Shown here piece after piece: positions 27,679 through 36,328 of a stretch of DNA of 64,000 bases. A program made the position numbers and the translations under genes. The notes beneath the pieces were generated by a model. That model saw only the letters and a list, made by a program, of their open reading frames with translations, was not told the DNA's origin and ran no database searches. This stretch comes from Streptomyces sp. NBC_01803 (GTDB taxonomy: Bacteria > Actinomycetota > Actinomycetes > Streptomycetales > Streptomycetaceae): contig NZ_CP109073.1 of NCBI RefSeq assembly GCF_035917415.1, forward strand, positions 4,510,501 to 4,574,500, in the 5' to 3' direction. Every line of letters begins with the position of its first letter. The stretch's first letter is position 1.

Positions 27679-28908
27679 TTATGCCAGGAGGAGGATGGCG
27701 TCCCAGCCCGTGGTGGGGGCGGTGCCGGTGCCGAGGGTGTGCAGCGCGAGTGCGGCGCCGGCGGCGCCGTCGAGGAGTTCGGGGTCGGTCAGGGGCTGGG
27801 TGATCGGGCCGGTGAGCCGGGCGGCGAGGCGGGGGATCTCCGCGGCGATGCCGGGAGTGCGGGCGTCGGCGGCCATGCGCCAGGCCGCTTGGAGCAGCCC
27901 GGCCTTGCCGTGGCAGAGCCCGATTTCGGGCAGGAGGTCAAGCTGGGCCGGGTCGCGCAGGGTGGTGAGCAGCGCGGTCTCCGCGGCCCGCTGACGGGCG
28001 GTGTGGCCCAGGGCCATGCCTGCGAGTTGCTGGGCGCGGGCGGTGCCGGCGATGCCGTAACACCATGAGGGACGTGGCCGCAGGCTCGGATCGACCCGCC
28101 GTTGCTGGACTTGGTCGAGGGTGACGAAGCCCGGCCACCAGGGCCCTGCGTCGTCGTACTGGCGCCACTGGTCGGTCCAGGCGCAGATGCGCTCGGCCGC
28201 GTCCCCCGCGCCGGTGACGGCGAGGCCCCGCAGGAGGGCGAGGGACAGCAGGGCGAGGACGGAGCCGATGCCGTGGGACAGGCCGAAGTTCCCGTGCCCG
28301 CCGGGGAAGTCGGGGTGTGGCTTGCCGTTGGGTGACAGATCCGTCCACCACGGCGGGAGGCCATCACCGGAGAGCGGCTCGGTCAGGCGCACCAGGTAGG
28401 CCAGTACGTCGTGGGTGACCTCGTGGTGCGGATGGCGGGCCAGATGGTAGGCGCCGAGCCCGGCCAGGCCGCGGATCAGGTCGAACTCTTTCATGGTGGG
28501 GCGGTCGCCTTGGTCGATGCGGGCGTGGGCGTCGGCGAGGCGGCGCCGGGTGACCGTGATGGTGGCGGCGTCCAGTTTCTCCAGCGCGCGCTGGTATCGG
28601 GCGGAGGAGCCGGCGGCGGCGTTCAGGACGAATGCCAGGGCAGGGGCTCCCATGTACAGGCCCGCGTTGGCCGCGGCGGTCAGGTTGCCGGCGGCGGCCG
28701 AGGACAGCCAGGCGTGCGCCGTGGCCCAGTCACCGCGGCCGGATTGGGCGCGCTCGATGTGCAGCAGGGCGACGCCCGCCGCGCCACCGGCCAGAGACTG
28801 TGGCCACGCCCGGCCGCCGGGCGGCGCCGCAGCCCAGGCGGTGCGCGGGTCGGTCAGTGCGACGGCGATCGTATCGGCCGCGTCCAGCGCCTCCGGGTTC
28901 GGTCTCAT
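27679..28908 (-). CDS. lanC: LanC-like lanthipeptide cyclase
   Basis: A 409-residue cyclase that adds Cys thiols to dehydrated Ser/Thr to make (methyl)lanthionine rings. The zinc ligands are recognisable: Cys in PSWCYGIAG near residue 282 and Cys-His in LCHGKAG near 330. The active-site His region is SHGIGSVLAL near 211, and GGxG-type turns (LAGGAAGVALL near residue 54) fit the alpha-toroid. The ATG at 28,908 overlaps the stop of lanB by four bases (ATGA); the frame is open further upstream, but that part is inside lanB. Length is normal. Confidence 0.9.
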   Translation of the reverse strand: MRPNPEALDAADTIAVALTDPRTAWAAAPPGGRAWPQSLAGGAAGVALLHIERAQSGRGDWATAHAWLSSAAAGNLTAAANAGLYMGAPALAFVLNAAAGSSARYQRALEKLDAATITVTRRRLADAHARIDQGDRPTMKEFDLIRGLAGLGAYHLARHPHHEVTHDVLAYLVRLTEPLSGDGLPPWWTDLSPNGKPHPDFPGGHGNFGLSHGIGSVLALLSLALLRGLAVTGAGDAAERICAWTDQWRQYDDAGPWWPGFVTLDQVQQRRVDPSLRPRPSWCYGIAGTARAQQLAGMALGHTARQRAAETALLTTLRDPAQLDLLPEIGLCHGKAGLLQAAWRMAADARTPGIAAEIPRLAARLTGPITQPLTDPELLDGAAGAALALHTLGTGTAPTTGWDAILLLA

Positions 28909-31900
28909 GACGTTCCCCGCGCTCGTGCGGTCCAGCTCAGCGCCGCGGCGCGGGCCAGGTGCAGGCATTGGCGTTCGGCCTCCAGGTCGACTCCGACGAT
29001 GCGGGTGTGGTGCAGGTGCAGCAGTTCGGGCAGCAGAGCGGTGGCATCTGCTGTCCCCGCCTGAACGAGAGCGGTGCGGTAGGCGGCCAGCGCGTCCCGG
29101 CGCCGCGACCAGCTCGTGACGATCTGCTCGCCCCCGGGCTGGCTGGCGAGACGCCTTTGGTGATTCGGGTTGGCCAGGGTGACGGCTTGGTTGTAGAGGG
29201 CGCGGGCCGGAGGCGTGGTCGTCGTCCGTGCGTGGGTGACCAGCCACGTCATCGCCTCGGCGGGGTTGCCGATGAGGCCCGTCACGAGGTCGAGCATGCT
29301 GGCGGCGGTCAGGGCTCGCGCATCGGGGCCGCCCTTCGCCGCGCTCGCCGCGATCTGCGCGACGGCGGCCTGCGAGTCCGCGGCGAAGTACGCCTCGGCG
29401 GAGTCCATCGCCGCCGCGCCGCCGAAGCGGGCGGTCTCGGGGAAGTCCGTGTCCCACTGCACCCGGGCGACCAGACCGGTCCGACGCAGCCTCTGGCTCC
29501 ACGCTCCGATCACCGCAGTAGCGGTCGCGGCGGCGCCGACGGGAACGGACAGCCGCAGCCGCAGATGGTCCTCGGGGTCGCGGTAGGGCAGGAACCACCA
29601 CCGCACCTCATCGCTTAACTCACCCAGCAGAGCGGGCAGATGGTGGGTGAGAATGCTGCCGTAGTGATCCGGACGGCCATACAGCTTGACGAAGAACCGC
29701 CCGCCGCACCCGGGCAGATGGCCATGATCACGCGCGACCGCCTGCGCGGCGTCCAGCCCCTGCGGGGCCGGTCCAGGCTTTGTGGCGGAGGCCATGGGGA
29801 TGACGATCTCGTGGACGCGCCCGCCTGCCCATCCCGCCGCACCGGCGGCCGGCTCGGCGCGGAGCATGGCGGTGCCGTCGCGCTGGATGTGCGCACGCAG
29901 GAGGGCCCGGTGGGAAGACTCGGCAAGGTTCAGGCGGATGCGCTGATCGCCGTCGCCGACGTAGACCGTGCTCGGGGCGGCGACCTGGTTCCGCCATGCT
30001 GCCAGGGACTCGTCCCATTCCGCCCACTCCGCATCGTCGCTGGCCAGGTCGGTGGCCATGAGCCGCCAGCGTGCCGGAGACAGGATCGTACGGCCGTGGC
30101 GCAGCGCGGGCAGGAACGGCAGCCCGGCTGCGGCTCCCCAGTCGAAGGGAGTGCAGGGGATACTCAGGGCGACAGTGGCTTCGGTGAGGAAGCGCACCAG
30201 AGGATGCGTGTAGCGGGTCGGCTCCACCGCGTTGAGCGTCACGAACTCCAGCGGGCGACGGCGGGAGACGGAGAGCAGGTAGAGGCGGTCCACGTCCGCG
30301 GTTACGGCGATGTCCTCCAGCCTGATCCCGGGCTCGTCGCCGTGGTCGCGGCACTCGCCCAGGGCGAGCAGCGTGGGCATGACGCGGGGGGTCCGGGCGA
30401 CGTTCTCGGCGCTCGCATACAGCGGGGGCGCGGAGATCTGTACGGTCAGCGCGCCCTCGTTCGTGCCGGGCGCGGTCGCAAACGTCTTCGCCATGCGCTC
30501 CCAGTCACCGGCATCCAGCAGGTTCAGAAAACGGCCGACGGTGGTGCCGGCGGTGCGCGATACCCCGACAATCGCCAGCGTGAAGTCTCCGGTGTCCAGG
30601 GCACGGGGGCTGGTGGCGTGGACGCGCACGGTCAGTTCCGTGGTCGGCTGGACGCGCGCATCGGGGACTGGGGTTGCGAGGTCGGAGACCGTGGTCTCAT
30701 CGAGTGCGATCTCGTGCTGTCGGCGCAGCGCCGCGTTCTGGGCGAGGTTGAGCAGCTTGATATCCCGCTCGGTCGGCGTTCTGCCCGACGGGGCCGGGGG
30801 TGCGCCGAGGAAGCCGGCCGGGTAGCCAAGTCCGATGTCGCCGTCCACGGCGTCGAGGAGCGGCACGAGGGCGCGTGGGCCGTAGCGCTCCAGGAAGCGG
30901 CTGTGCCAGGTCACCCATGCGGCGCTGAGGGCGGGGCGGCCGGCCAGCTTCGTCAGCACGTTCGCCGCCCGCGCGGCCTCCTCCGCGACCAGGCGCGGGA
31001 CTGTCACCCCACCCTCCAGCCGCAGATCAACGGTGAGCGCGGGCCCGGAGACAGGGGCGAGGTTCCGCATGGCGGCGGTGAGCCGCCCACGCTCGGTGTG
31101 TGCGAGATCGGAAGTGGGGGCGGTGTTGTGCCGTGCCATTCCGTCGGCGATCTCGCGCAACTGATTGCCGGTCTCGGCCACGGCAGAGACCGTCTGGGCG
31201 GGCAGGGTGGCAAGGAGATGTCCGAGTGGGTCCGCCGTCGTCATCGGGGGGCGCAAGCTGGTGACCAGGAAACGTTGGTCGACCAGGCCCGCCAGCAGGC
31301 GCGCGATAACGTCGGCGGGCACGCCGGGGAACTCGCTGGCGAGCTTGCCCGCAAGGTCGGCCAGCAGGATGGGGCTGCGCGCCGCGTCCATGGCCGAGGC
31401 GACGGGAGTGCTGGCGCGGACCCGGACATGGGCCGGCGCCCCACCGGAGGGGCCGGAGCTGCGGTGTTCCAGCACCAGATGACCGTCCCGCTTGACGACC
31501 AGCGCATGGGCCTGGACCGTCAGGTGCGGCTGGAGCGCGGGCTCGGCCTCCAGGCGTTCGATGACCGCCGTGAGCCACTCGGCCGTCGGCCCCGCGATGG
31601 CCCGGTGCCGGGTACCGAGGCGTACTGCCGTCGTCTCGGCGACCTCCACCGGGGCTACCCCGGCGAACAGGCCGAAGGGGGTGGCCCGTCCCGAAGCGCG
31701 CAGCACGTAGCGCATCACCGCCATCACCGCCTTGCGAACGGCGTTCTCGGGGAGTTCCCGCCCTGCGCAGATGTCTCGTACGCGGCGGGCCAGCACGGGC
31801 GTGGCCTGCTCCAAGGCCGCTGCGAAGCCGGGTATCCGCAGGGCCTGTTCCAGCCACGGCCGCCAGGACTCCGCTGCGTCTGCCTCGCCGACCAGGTCGG

Positions 31901-31973
31901 GCCACGACGGTATGGGGTGGCCCGGCGGCCAGGCCACTGCGCGCACCATCGCGGCATCGAGGAACTGATACAC
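28905..31973 (-). CDS. lanB: Full-length class I lanthipeptide dehydratase
   Basis: A 1,022-residue LanB, which would use glutamyl-tRNA to activate Ser/Thr of the precursor and eliminate glutamate, giving dehydroamino acids. The N-terminal glutamylation domain covers about residues 1-700 (AVMRYVLRASGRATPFGLFAGV near 95, LNAVEPTRYTHPL near 590). The C-terminal elimination domain starts near 750 (FFVKLYGRPDHYGSILTHHL) and has RWWFLPYRDPEDHLRLRL. The start is a GTG at 31,973 with GGAGGTCGCC just upstream. It follows the precursor gene after a strong hairpin and overlaps lanC by four bases. Full length rather than split, which matters because a separate elimination-like protein is also present. 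Confidence 0.92.
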   Translation of the reverse strand: MYQFLDAAMVRAVAWPPGHPIPSWPDLVGEADAAESWRPWLEQALRIPGFAAALEQATPVLARRVRDICAGRELPENAVRKAVMAVMRYVLRASGRATPFGLFAGVAPVEVAETTAVRLGTRHRAIAGPTAEWLTAVIERLEAEPALQPHLTVQAHALVVKRDGHLVLEHRSSGPSGGAPAHVRVRASTPVASAMDAARSPILLADLAGKLASEFPGVPADVIARLLAGLVDQRFLVTSLRPPMTTADPLGHLLATLPAQTVSAVAETGNQLREIADGMARHNTAPTSDLAHTERGRLTAAMRNLAPVSGPALTVDLRLEGGVTVPRLVAEEAARAANVLTKLAGRPALSAAWVTWHSRFLERYGPRALVPLLDAVDGDIGLGYPAGFLGAPPAPSGRTPTERDIKLLNLAQNAALRRQHEIALDETTVSDLATPVPDARVQPTTELTVRVHATSPRALDTGDFTLAIVGVSRTAGTTVGRFLNLLDAGDWERMAKTFATAPGTNEGALTVQISAPPLYASAENVARTPRVMPTLLALGECRDHGDEPGIRLEDIAVTADVDRLYLLSVSRRRPLEFVTLNAVEPTRYTHPLVRFLTEATVALSIPCTPFDWGAAAGLPFLPALRHGRTILSPARWRLMATDLASDDAEWAEWDESLAAWRNQVAAPSTVYVGDGDQRIRLNLAESSHRALLRAHIQRDGTAMLRAEPAAGAAGWAGGRVHEIVIPMASATKPGPAPQGLDAAQAVARDHGHLPGCGGRFFVKLYGRPDHYGSILTHHLPALLGELSDEVRWWFLPYRDPEDHLRLRLSVPVGAAATATAVIGAWSQRLRRTGLVARVQWDTDFPETARFGGAAAMDSAEAYFAADSQAAVAQIAASAAKGGPDARALTAASMLDLVTGLIGNPAEAMTWLVTHARTTTTPPARALYNQAVTLANPNHQRRLASQPGGEQIVTSWSRRRDALAAYRTALVQAGTADATALLPELLHLHHTRIVGVDLEAERQCLHLARAAALSWTARARGTS

Positions 31974-31992
31974 CGGCGACCTCCATCGAAGT

Positions 31993-32026
31993 GCGGTGTC
32001 CGGCCTCAGCAGCGGCCGGACACCGC
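31993..32026 (-). terminator. Hairpin between lanthipeptide precursor and lanB
   Basis: A perfect 13-bp inverted repeat (GCGGTGTCCGGCC and its complement) with an 8-base loop, directly downstream of the precursor stop and upstream of lanB, with no T-run. A hairpin in this place is typical of lanthipeptide clusters; it may stabilise the precursor mRNA and attenuate read-through into the enzymes. Confidence 0.65.
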
Positions 32027-32051
32027 GGCTGTCGGAAATGCGGATGGCCCG

Positions 32052-32249
32052 CTACGGGCAGGTCGTCGAGCAGGCGGACTGGCAGGTCTGGCCGCAGCCG
32101 TCGTCGGTCATCTGAATGAGCCTGTCGGCCTCGGGACCGGACTCGACGATGGAGACATCCAGGTCCCAGCCGTCGAAGTCCTCCGCCTCATGGCCGGTTG
32201 CGGACGGGGCGACCGTGGTCGCCACGCCGTCAGTGGGGACAACAGACAC
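32052..32249 (-). CDS. FxLD-family lanthipeptide precursor
   Basis: A 65-residue precursor peptide. The leader holds the family motif as FDGWDLD (the residue two before LD is Trp rather than the usual Phe), followed by VSIVESGPEADRLIQM. The core is then TDDGCGQTCQSACSTTCP, with four Cys and six Ser/Thr, enough for up to four thioether rings. An Asp-Asp-Gly precedes the first Cys, an attractive site for the neighbouring PIMT-like methyltransferase. The GTG start follows AAGGAGGA. No leader protease or exporter is visible in the window, so maturation probably borrows host functions. Confidence 0.9.
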   Translation of the reverse strand: MSVVPTDGVATTVAPSATGHEAEDFDGWDLDVSIVESGPEADRLIQMTDDGCGQTCQSACSTTCP

Positions 32250-32318
32250 GCGTTCCTCCTTGTGAGTTGGGTGGTGCTGGTTTCCCCGCGCCCGCGACGG
32301 TCTGCCGGGGCCGGGAGC

Positions 32319-33548
32319 CTAGAGCCAGGAGATCTCGACGGCGCCAAGCCGCTTGGCGATAACTCCTGGGGCCGGTTCAGCTGTGCCGGCGGGCATCGGC
32401 AGGTACCGGAGGAGGGCTGCACCGCGCCGCCGGTGATCGGACGCCCACCGGCGCAGCAAATCGGCGTACCGCTCCGCTACCGCTTGCGCGTCGGGGCCGT
32501 GAGCGAGAACGCCGCTCTCGAACCCGCCGGTCGCCGCGTTGGGCCGCTTGGTCCGGTACGCGATGCTGCCGCCGTCGACCAGCGCGGGCACGCCGCGAGT
32601 CACCGACAGAGCGAGGAGGCCCTGATCGACGACCTCCTGGCTGCCGTGCAGCATCACCATCTCGGGCGTACTGGCCGTCAGGAACAGCTCCAGCTCGTCG
32701 GGCAGGTCGAACGCCGCTCCAGACCACAGCTCCAGCTGCGGCGTCCGCACGGCGGCTGCCAGGGCCTCGATGTCGAAGTTTTGCTGCTGGTCGTCGACTC
32801 GCAGCGCGATGCCCTCATCGACCCGGACCAGCCGCTCGGTGTAGGCGCCGGCTCCCTGCATGGGCACGAAACCGCACAGGCGGTAGCTGTCGCTGACCAG
32901 CAGCCCCTCACCGTCCTGGTCGAAGGCGATGGAGCGGGTGAGCCCCCTCATGCGCAGCGGGACGACGATCCTGCCGCGCTCGGACAACTGTTCCCGCCAT
33001 GCCGAGGGGATGTCCCACGCTCCTGCCGTGACCACGATCCGGTCATAGGGCGCGTGCGTGTCCACACCCGCGTCGGCATCGGCCAGCACCACCTCGACCT
33101 GGCCGTAGCCGGCCGCGTCCAGGCAGGTGCGGGCGCGCCCGACGATCTCCGCGTCGATGTCAACGGAGACCACCGTCCCGTCCTGGCCTACGAGTTCCGC
33201 GATGAGAGCCGCGTTGAAGCCCCCTGAGCCCACTTCGAGCACCCGCATGCCCGGCTCGATCCCGGCCTGTTCCAGCATCACCGCCTGGATGTGAGCGGCC
33301 GACAGGGAACTAAGAGCCGTGCCGTCCTGGTCACGCTTGATCACCAGCGCGCGGTCCGCGTCGTACACCTTCTCCAGCGGCTCGTCGATGGCGAACATGT
33401 GCCGCGACACAGCCGTGAAGGCAGCGGCCACGGGCTCGGATGTGATCGCGTCCAGGTTGCGGAGTTCCTTCACCATGGCAGCCCGCAACACGGCTGCTTC
33501 GTCGTCCGTCCTCGATGCGGTGGTGTTGTCGGCAGACGTGTTGATCAC
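32319..33548 (-). CDS. FxLD-system methyltransferase (PIMT-like, LanS-type)
   Basis: A 409-residue SAM-dependent methyltransferase with a protein-L-isoaspartate O-methyltransferase-like core. SAM motif I is VLEVGSGGFNAALIAEL near residue 103. Upstream are HMFAIDE near 45 and the SLSAAHIQAVML segment near 85, and downstream DRIVVTAGAWDIP near 170. Homologues in class I lanthipeptide clusters methylate a core Asp, which then cyclises to a succinimide/isoAsp; the DDG in the precursor fits. I chose the GTG at 33,548 because GGAGGG lies 6 bases upstream; the frame is open to 33,731, but that part is low-complexity and Arg-rich. It is the first gene of the cluster, 69 bp before the precursor. Confidence 0.88.
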   Translation of the reverse strand: MINTSADNTTASRTDDEAAVLRAAMVKELRNLDAITSEPVAAAFTAVSRHMFAIDEPLEKVYDADRALVIKRDQDGTALSSLSAAHIQAVMLEQAGIEPGMRVLEVGSGGFNAALIAELVGQDGTVVSVDIDAEIVGRARTCLDAAGYGQVEVVLADADAGVDTHAPYDRIVVTAGAWDIPSAWREQLSERGRIVVPLRMRGLTRSIAFDQDGEGLLVSDSYRLCGFVPMQGAGAYTERLVRVDEGIALRVDDQQQNFDIEALAAAVRTPQLELWSGAAFDLPDELELFLTASTPEMVMLHGSQEVVDQGLLALSVTRGVPALVDGGSIAYRTKRPNAATGGFESGVLAHGPDAQAVAERYADLLRRWASDHRRRGAALLRYLPMPAGTAEPAPGVIAKRLGAVEISWL

Positions 33549-33900
33549 GCTAATCCCTCCATGGGACTTCGGAAGCGACGGTGGCATTCGGTCATGGGAT
33601 TGAGGGCCTCTCTGGACAGCACATAGCGGGTAGGACGTACACGCGTGCGTTGGGGAGCGGTTTCCCCTCGATGGTGCACGGGGCGGACGCCGTGCTCGTC
33701 CTGACAGGACAGACGTCGGGACGGTGTCCACATGGAGGTCGCTCGATGCGATGGCGTCGTTGGCCAGTTCCTTGCTGTCCGCGCCGGAACGGAGCGCACC
33801 GGCGGGTCCAACGAGCGTTCACCGACCGCAGTGTAGTCATCCGCTCACACTCCATGGGCGGTTTTCTCGCCTCCCTCGCTTGTCCACTGAGTAAGCGCTC

Positions 33901-34302
33901 TCACGCACGACGAGGTGGTTCAGGCGGCTGCGTCGGACCGGAATCCCTCTCGTGTAGGGCGACCACGATGCGTTGGAGAACGCCAGTGTCCACGCGGGAA
34001 CTGTCTGTGGCGACCTCGGCCGCCCGCTCGCACTCGGCTTGGCCCTGCTGAGGGTCCTCGCCCTCTCGTTCAGCCCGAACTCGTGCCTGGACAAACTGGG
34101 CCTGCTGGAACGCCTTGATCTGCGCCCCCAGGTCGGCCAGCGCCTTGGAAGAGAGGCGCAGCTCCAGCCGTTCCGGGGGACGGCGGCCAGACGGGTCGTG
34201 GACGATGCCGTCAACCACCAGCAGTACGTTGAGCTCTCGATGGTCATCGGCGGGCATGCCGTCCTCGCTGAGCAGGAGGACACGTAAGCCACGTTCAGGC
34301 AT
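33901..34302 (-). CDS. Small acidic protein of unknown function
   Basis: A 133-residue hypothetical protein. The start at 34,302 has GGAGGAG immediately upstream; the open frame continues to 34,491, but that part overlaps the upstream spacer. Visible features: a beta-rich start (LRVLLLSEDGMPADDHRELNVLLVVDGIVHD), a helix with alternating charge (SSKALADLGAQIKAFQQAQ), then a polar helical segment and a Pro-rich tail. No catalytic motif is recognised. It lies 352 bp upstream of the FxLD methyltransferase start and downstream of the 84-residue gene in the same direction, so it may belong to either unit. Confidence 0.6.
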   Translation of the reverse strand: MPERGLRVLLLSEDGMPADDHRELNVLLVVDGIVHDPSGRRPPERLELRLSSKALADLGAQIKAFQQAQFVQARVRAEREGEDPQQGQAECERAAEVATDSSRVDTGVLQRIVVALHERDSGPTQPPEPPRRA

Positions 34303-34423
34303 CTGCTCCTCCTTCGGCGAGTTCGAGTCTTGGCTCTGCTGTGGCGCCTGGCATGCCCTGTCAGCCAGGCGCCGCGATGGCGTTGCGGCTGGCTCAAGTC
34401 CGGGGGACGCGTCACGGGGAAGG

Positions 34424-34678
34424 TCATCCAACCTGTACGGAGTCGGCGGGCTGTGTGACGTCGGCCAGGTGTGTCCACCACGGTTCGCCACCGTCGAGCG
34501 GACGCAGGAGCACCTGCGTGGACCGAGCCGTCGGCCGATCGGTGTTCAGGTCACCCAGGTCGCCTCTGAAGAGTTGGGCGACGCCGATGCGGCGGGCGGC
34601 GGTGTCCCGTACAAGGACGCCGAGAGCGAGCCAGGAGGGGACGCCGCGAGGCGCCGGATCATGCAAAGGCATGGCCAT
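34424..34678 (-). CDS. Small beta-rich protein, common partner of XRE/DUF397 loci
   Basis: An 84-residue protein with AAGGAAGG upstream of the ATG. The sequence LALGVLVRDTAARRIGVAQL, then TQVLLRPLDGGEPWWTHLADV, resembles the small SH3/KOW-like barrel proteins that Streptomyces encodes beside XRE and DUF397 genes. No enzymatic motif is seen. It is divergent from the XRE regulator with about 200 bp between them, which probably holds both promoters. Confidence 0.6.
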   Translation of the reverse strand: MAMPLHDPAPRGVPSWLALGVLVRDTAARRIGVAQLFRGDLGDLNTDRPTARSTQVLLRPLDGGEPWWTHLADVTQPADSVQVG

Positions 34679-34876
34679 GGTGGGCCTTCCTTGGGTTGGC
34701 CATGGGGGTACGAGGACGTCACCAACCAGCGATATGCGCTACTTGGCTGCGCGGCGTCTCCGTCTACGGCAGAATGCACCTCCAGGGGTCTCTACTTCAA
34801 CCATGAAGTCGAACTTTCCAAGAAAGCAATCAGCAGTCTCTGGACTTGAAGAGTTTTGGGGTGTCAAACTCGCCGT

Positions 34877-35746
34877 ATGGCCAACTACAAAGTCCTTCCA
34901 ACCGTGCGAAGGCGGCGATTGGGCGACCAACTTCGCCGCTTCAGGAACGAAGCGAAGATGAGCGTGGAGGTCGCCGCGACGGCCATGGGCTGGGACCCGG
35001 CCAAGATCTCCAAGATCGAGAACGCCAAGGCGCGCATCCGTCCCGAGGACGTCGGGATGCTGCTGGAGAAGTACGGGATCACCGATCCCGAGGTGGCCAC
35101 GGCCCTGAGCCGATTGGCGGCGGACGCGCAGAAGACCGGCTGGTGGCAGACGTACGGAGACGTTCCCGCCCATGCATACCGGGACTACATCAGCATCGAG
35201 GCCGACGCCGAGAGCGTGCGGACCTGTGCCCCAGCGATCATCCCGGGCCTGTTCCAGAACGGCGAGTACGCCCGGGAGATCATCACGGCCACGGCGATCA
35301 CCAGGACACCGGAGGAGGTCGCCGCGCTGGTCGAGATCCGCAAGGCCAGGCAGTCGATTCTCACCCGACCGGAGAACCCGCTGAAGTTCTGGGCTGTCAT
35401 CGGCGAGACGGCCCTGCACCAGCGGTTCGCCTCGCGTCCGCACCTGATGCGCAACCAGTTGTCGCACTTGCTGGACATGACCGAACTGCCGAACGTACGG
35501 ATCCAGGTGATCCCCAGCGTGTCCGCCCCCACGTCGGCGATGCTCGGGCCCTTCACCCTCTTCCAGTTCCCCGCGCCGTGGCCGACCGTCGTCAGCACGG
35601 AGAACCTGCGGGGCACGCACTTCGTGGAGGATCCCGCCGAGGTGCAAATCTTCGAGGACGCGTTCGACCGCGTCGTCGTCGCAGCGCTCCCCGTGGACGA
35701 GTCCCGAGAGGCCATCAAGAAGATCATGGAAGGGGCAGACACGTGA
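34877..35746 (+). CDS. XRE-family regulator with DUF5753 domain
   Basis: A 289-residue DNA-binding protein. The N-terminal HTH spans about residues 10-65 (LGDQLRRFRNEAKMSVEVAA, then AKISKIENAKARI), and the C-terminal DUF5753 domain runs from about residue 95 (IEADAESVRTCAPAIIPGLFQ, LLDMTELPNVRIQVIP, ENLRGTHFVEDP). Proteins of this kind pair with small DUF397 proteins and number in the dozens in Streptomyces; BldB/AbaA- and WhiJ-type developmental loci are related. The ATG at 34,877 is preferred over a TTG at 34,856, because homology starts at MANYKVLPTVRRRRLG. The stop overlaps the DUF397 start by four bases (GTGA). Confidence 0.92.
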   Translation: MANYKVLPTVRRRRLGDQLRRFRNEAKMSVEVAATAMGWDPAKISKIENAKARIRPEDVGMLLEKYGITDPEVATALSRLAADAQKTGWWQTYGDVPAHAYRDYISIEADAESVRTCAPAIIPGLFQNGEYAREIITATAITRTPEEVAALVEIRKARQSILTRPENPLKFWAVIGETALHQRFASRPHLMRNQLSHLLDMTELPNVRIQVIPSVSAPTSAMLGPFTLFQFPAPWPTVVSTENLRGTHFVEDPAEVQIFEDAFDRVVVAALPVDESREAIKKIMEGADT

Positions 35747-35961
35747 CCGACAAGTCCGAGCTGTACTCGATCGACCTGAGCAGTGCCCCCTGGCGCAAGT
35801 CGCCTTTCAGCGACGGGGGCGAGGGCTGCGTGGAGATGACCGACCTCCCCGGCGGAGGCGTCGCTATACGGGACTCCAAGAACCCCACACGGCCGGCGTT
35901 GTGCTACACCGCAGAGGAGTGGGAGGCCTTTCGCAAGGGTGTGATCAGCGGCGCGCTGTAA
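35743..35961 (+). CDS. DUF397 protein
   Basis: A 72-residue DUF397 protein, the usual partner of the XRE/DUF5753 regulator before it. Signature: WRKSPFSDGGEGCVEM, then GGVAIRDSKNPTRPALCYTAEEWEAF and GVISGAL at the end. The start is GTG, overlapping the upstream stop by four bases, so translation is coupled. The pair may act as a regulator with its modulator or as a toxin/antitoxin-like pair; function is not proven for most family members. Confidence 0.93.
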   Translation: MTDKSELYSIDLSSAPWRKSPFSDGGEGCVEMTDLPGGGVAIRDSKNPTRPALCYTAEEWEAFRKGVISGAL

Positions 35962-36328
35962 GCAGATGTCCAAGTAGGTTCCCCGGATACGAGGCCACTT
36001 CCCTGCGATCTTGACCACTCGGCGACCAACCGCGAGCCTATGCAGGTCACAGGCTCGCGCTGATCGCCATCCCGTAGGAAGTGGCCACGACACCCGGGAA
36101 ATGACCACCTCTCCGACGCCGCCGCCACTGGGGTAACCCCAGGTCAGTGGAGGCCAATTGGCCATGAACCACGGGAACCTGAAGTCCAGCGCATAGCAGT
36201 GAGGCCGACTTCCCCCGATCGGCGTGGTGCCGCCGGTTCATCTGCAGGCGGCCGGGGTTGTCCTCAGACCTCGGGGCAATCTCCGCAGTGGCTGTATGGT
36301 GCGCGGCGTGTCGGCCGCCACGGTGGGT
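35962..36328. other. Intergenic stretch between DUF397 and the Wadjet operon
   Basis: About 370 bp between convergent transcription units (DUF397 rightward, jetD leftward). Short frames exist, but none has a domain, RBS or credible composition. No clear terminator hairpin was recognised. Confidence 0.5.

Noticed and set aside
29640..33227. 1,195-codon plus-strand frame across lanB, precursor and methyltransferase
   Set aside because: Antisense shadow of three well-supported genes; low-complexity Gly/Arg composition.
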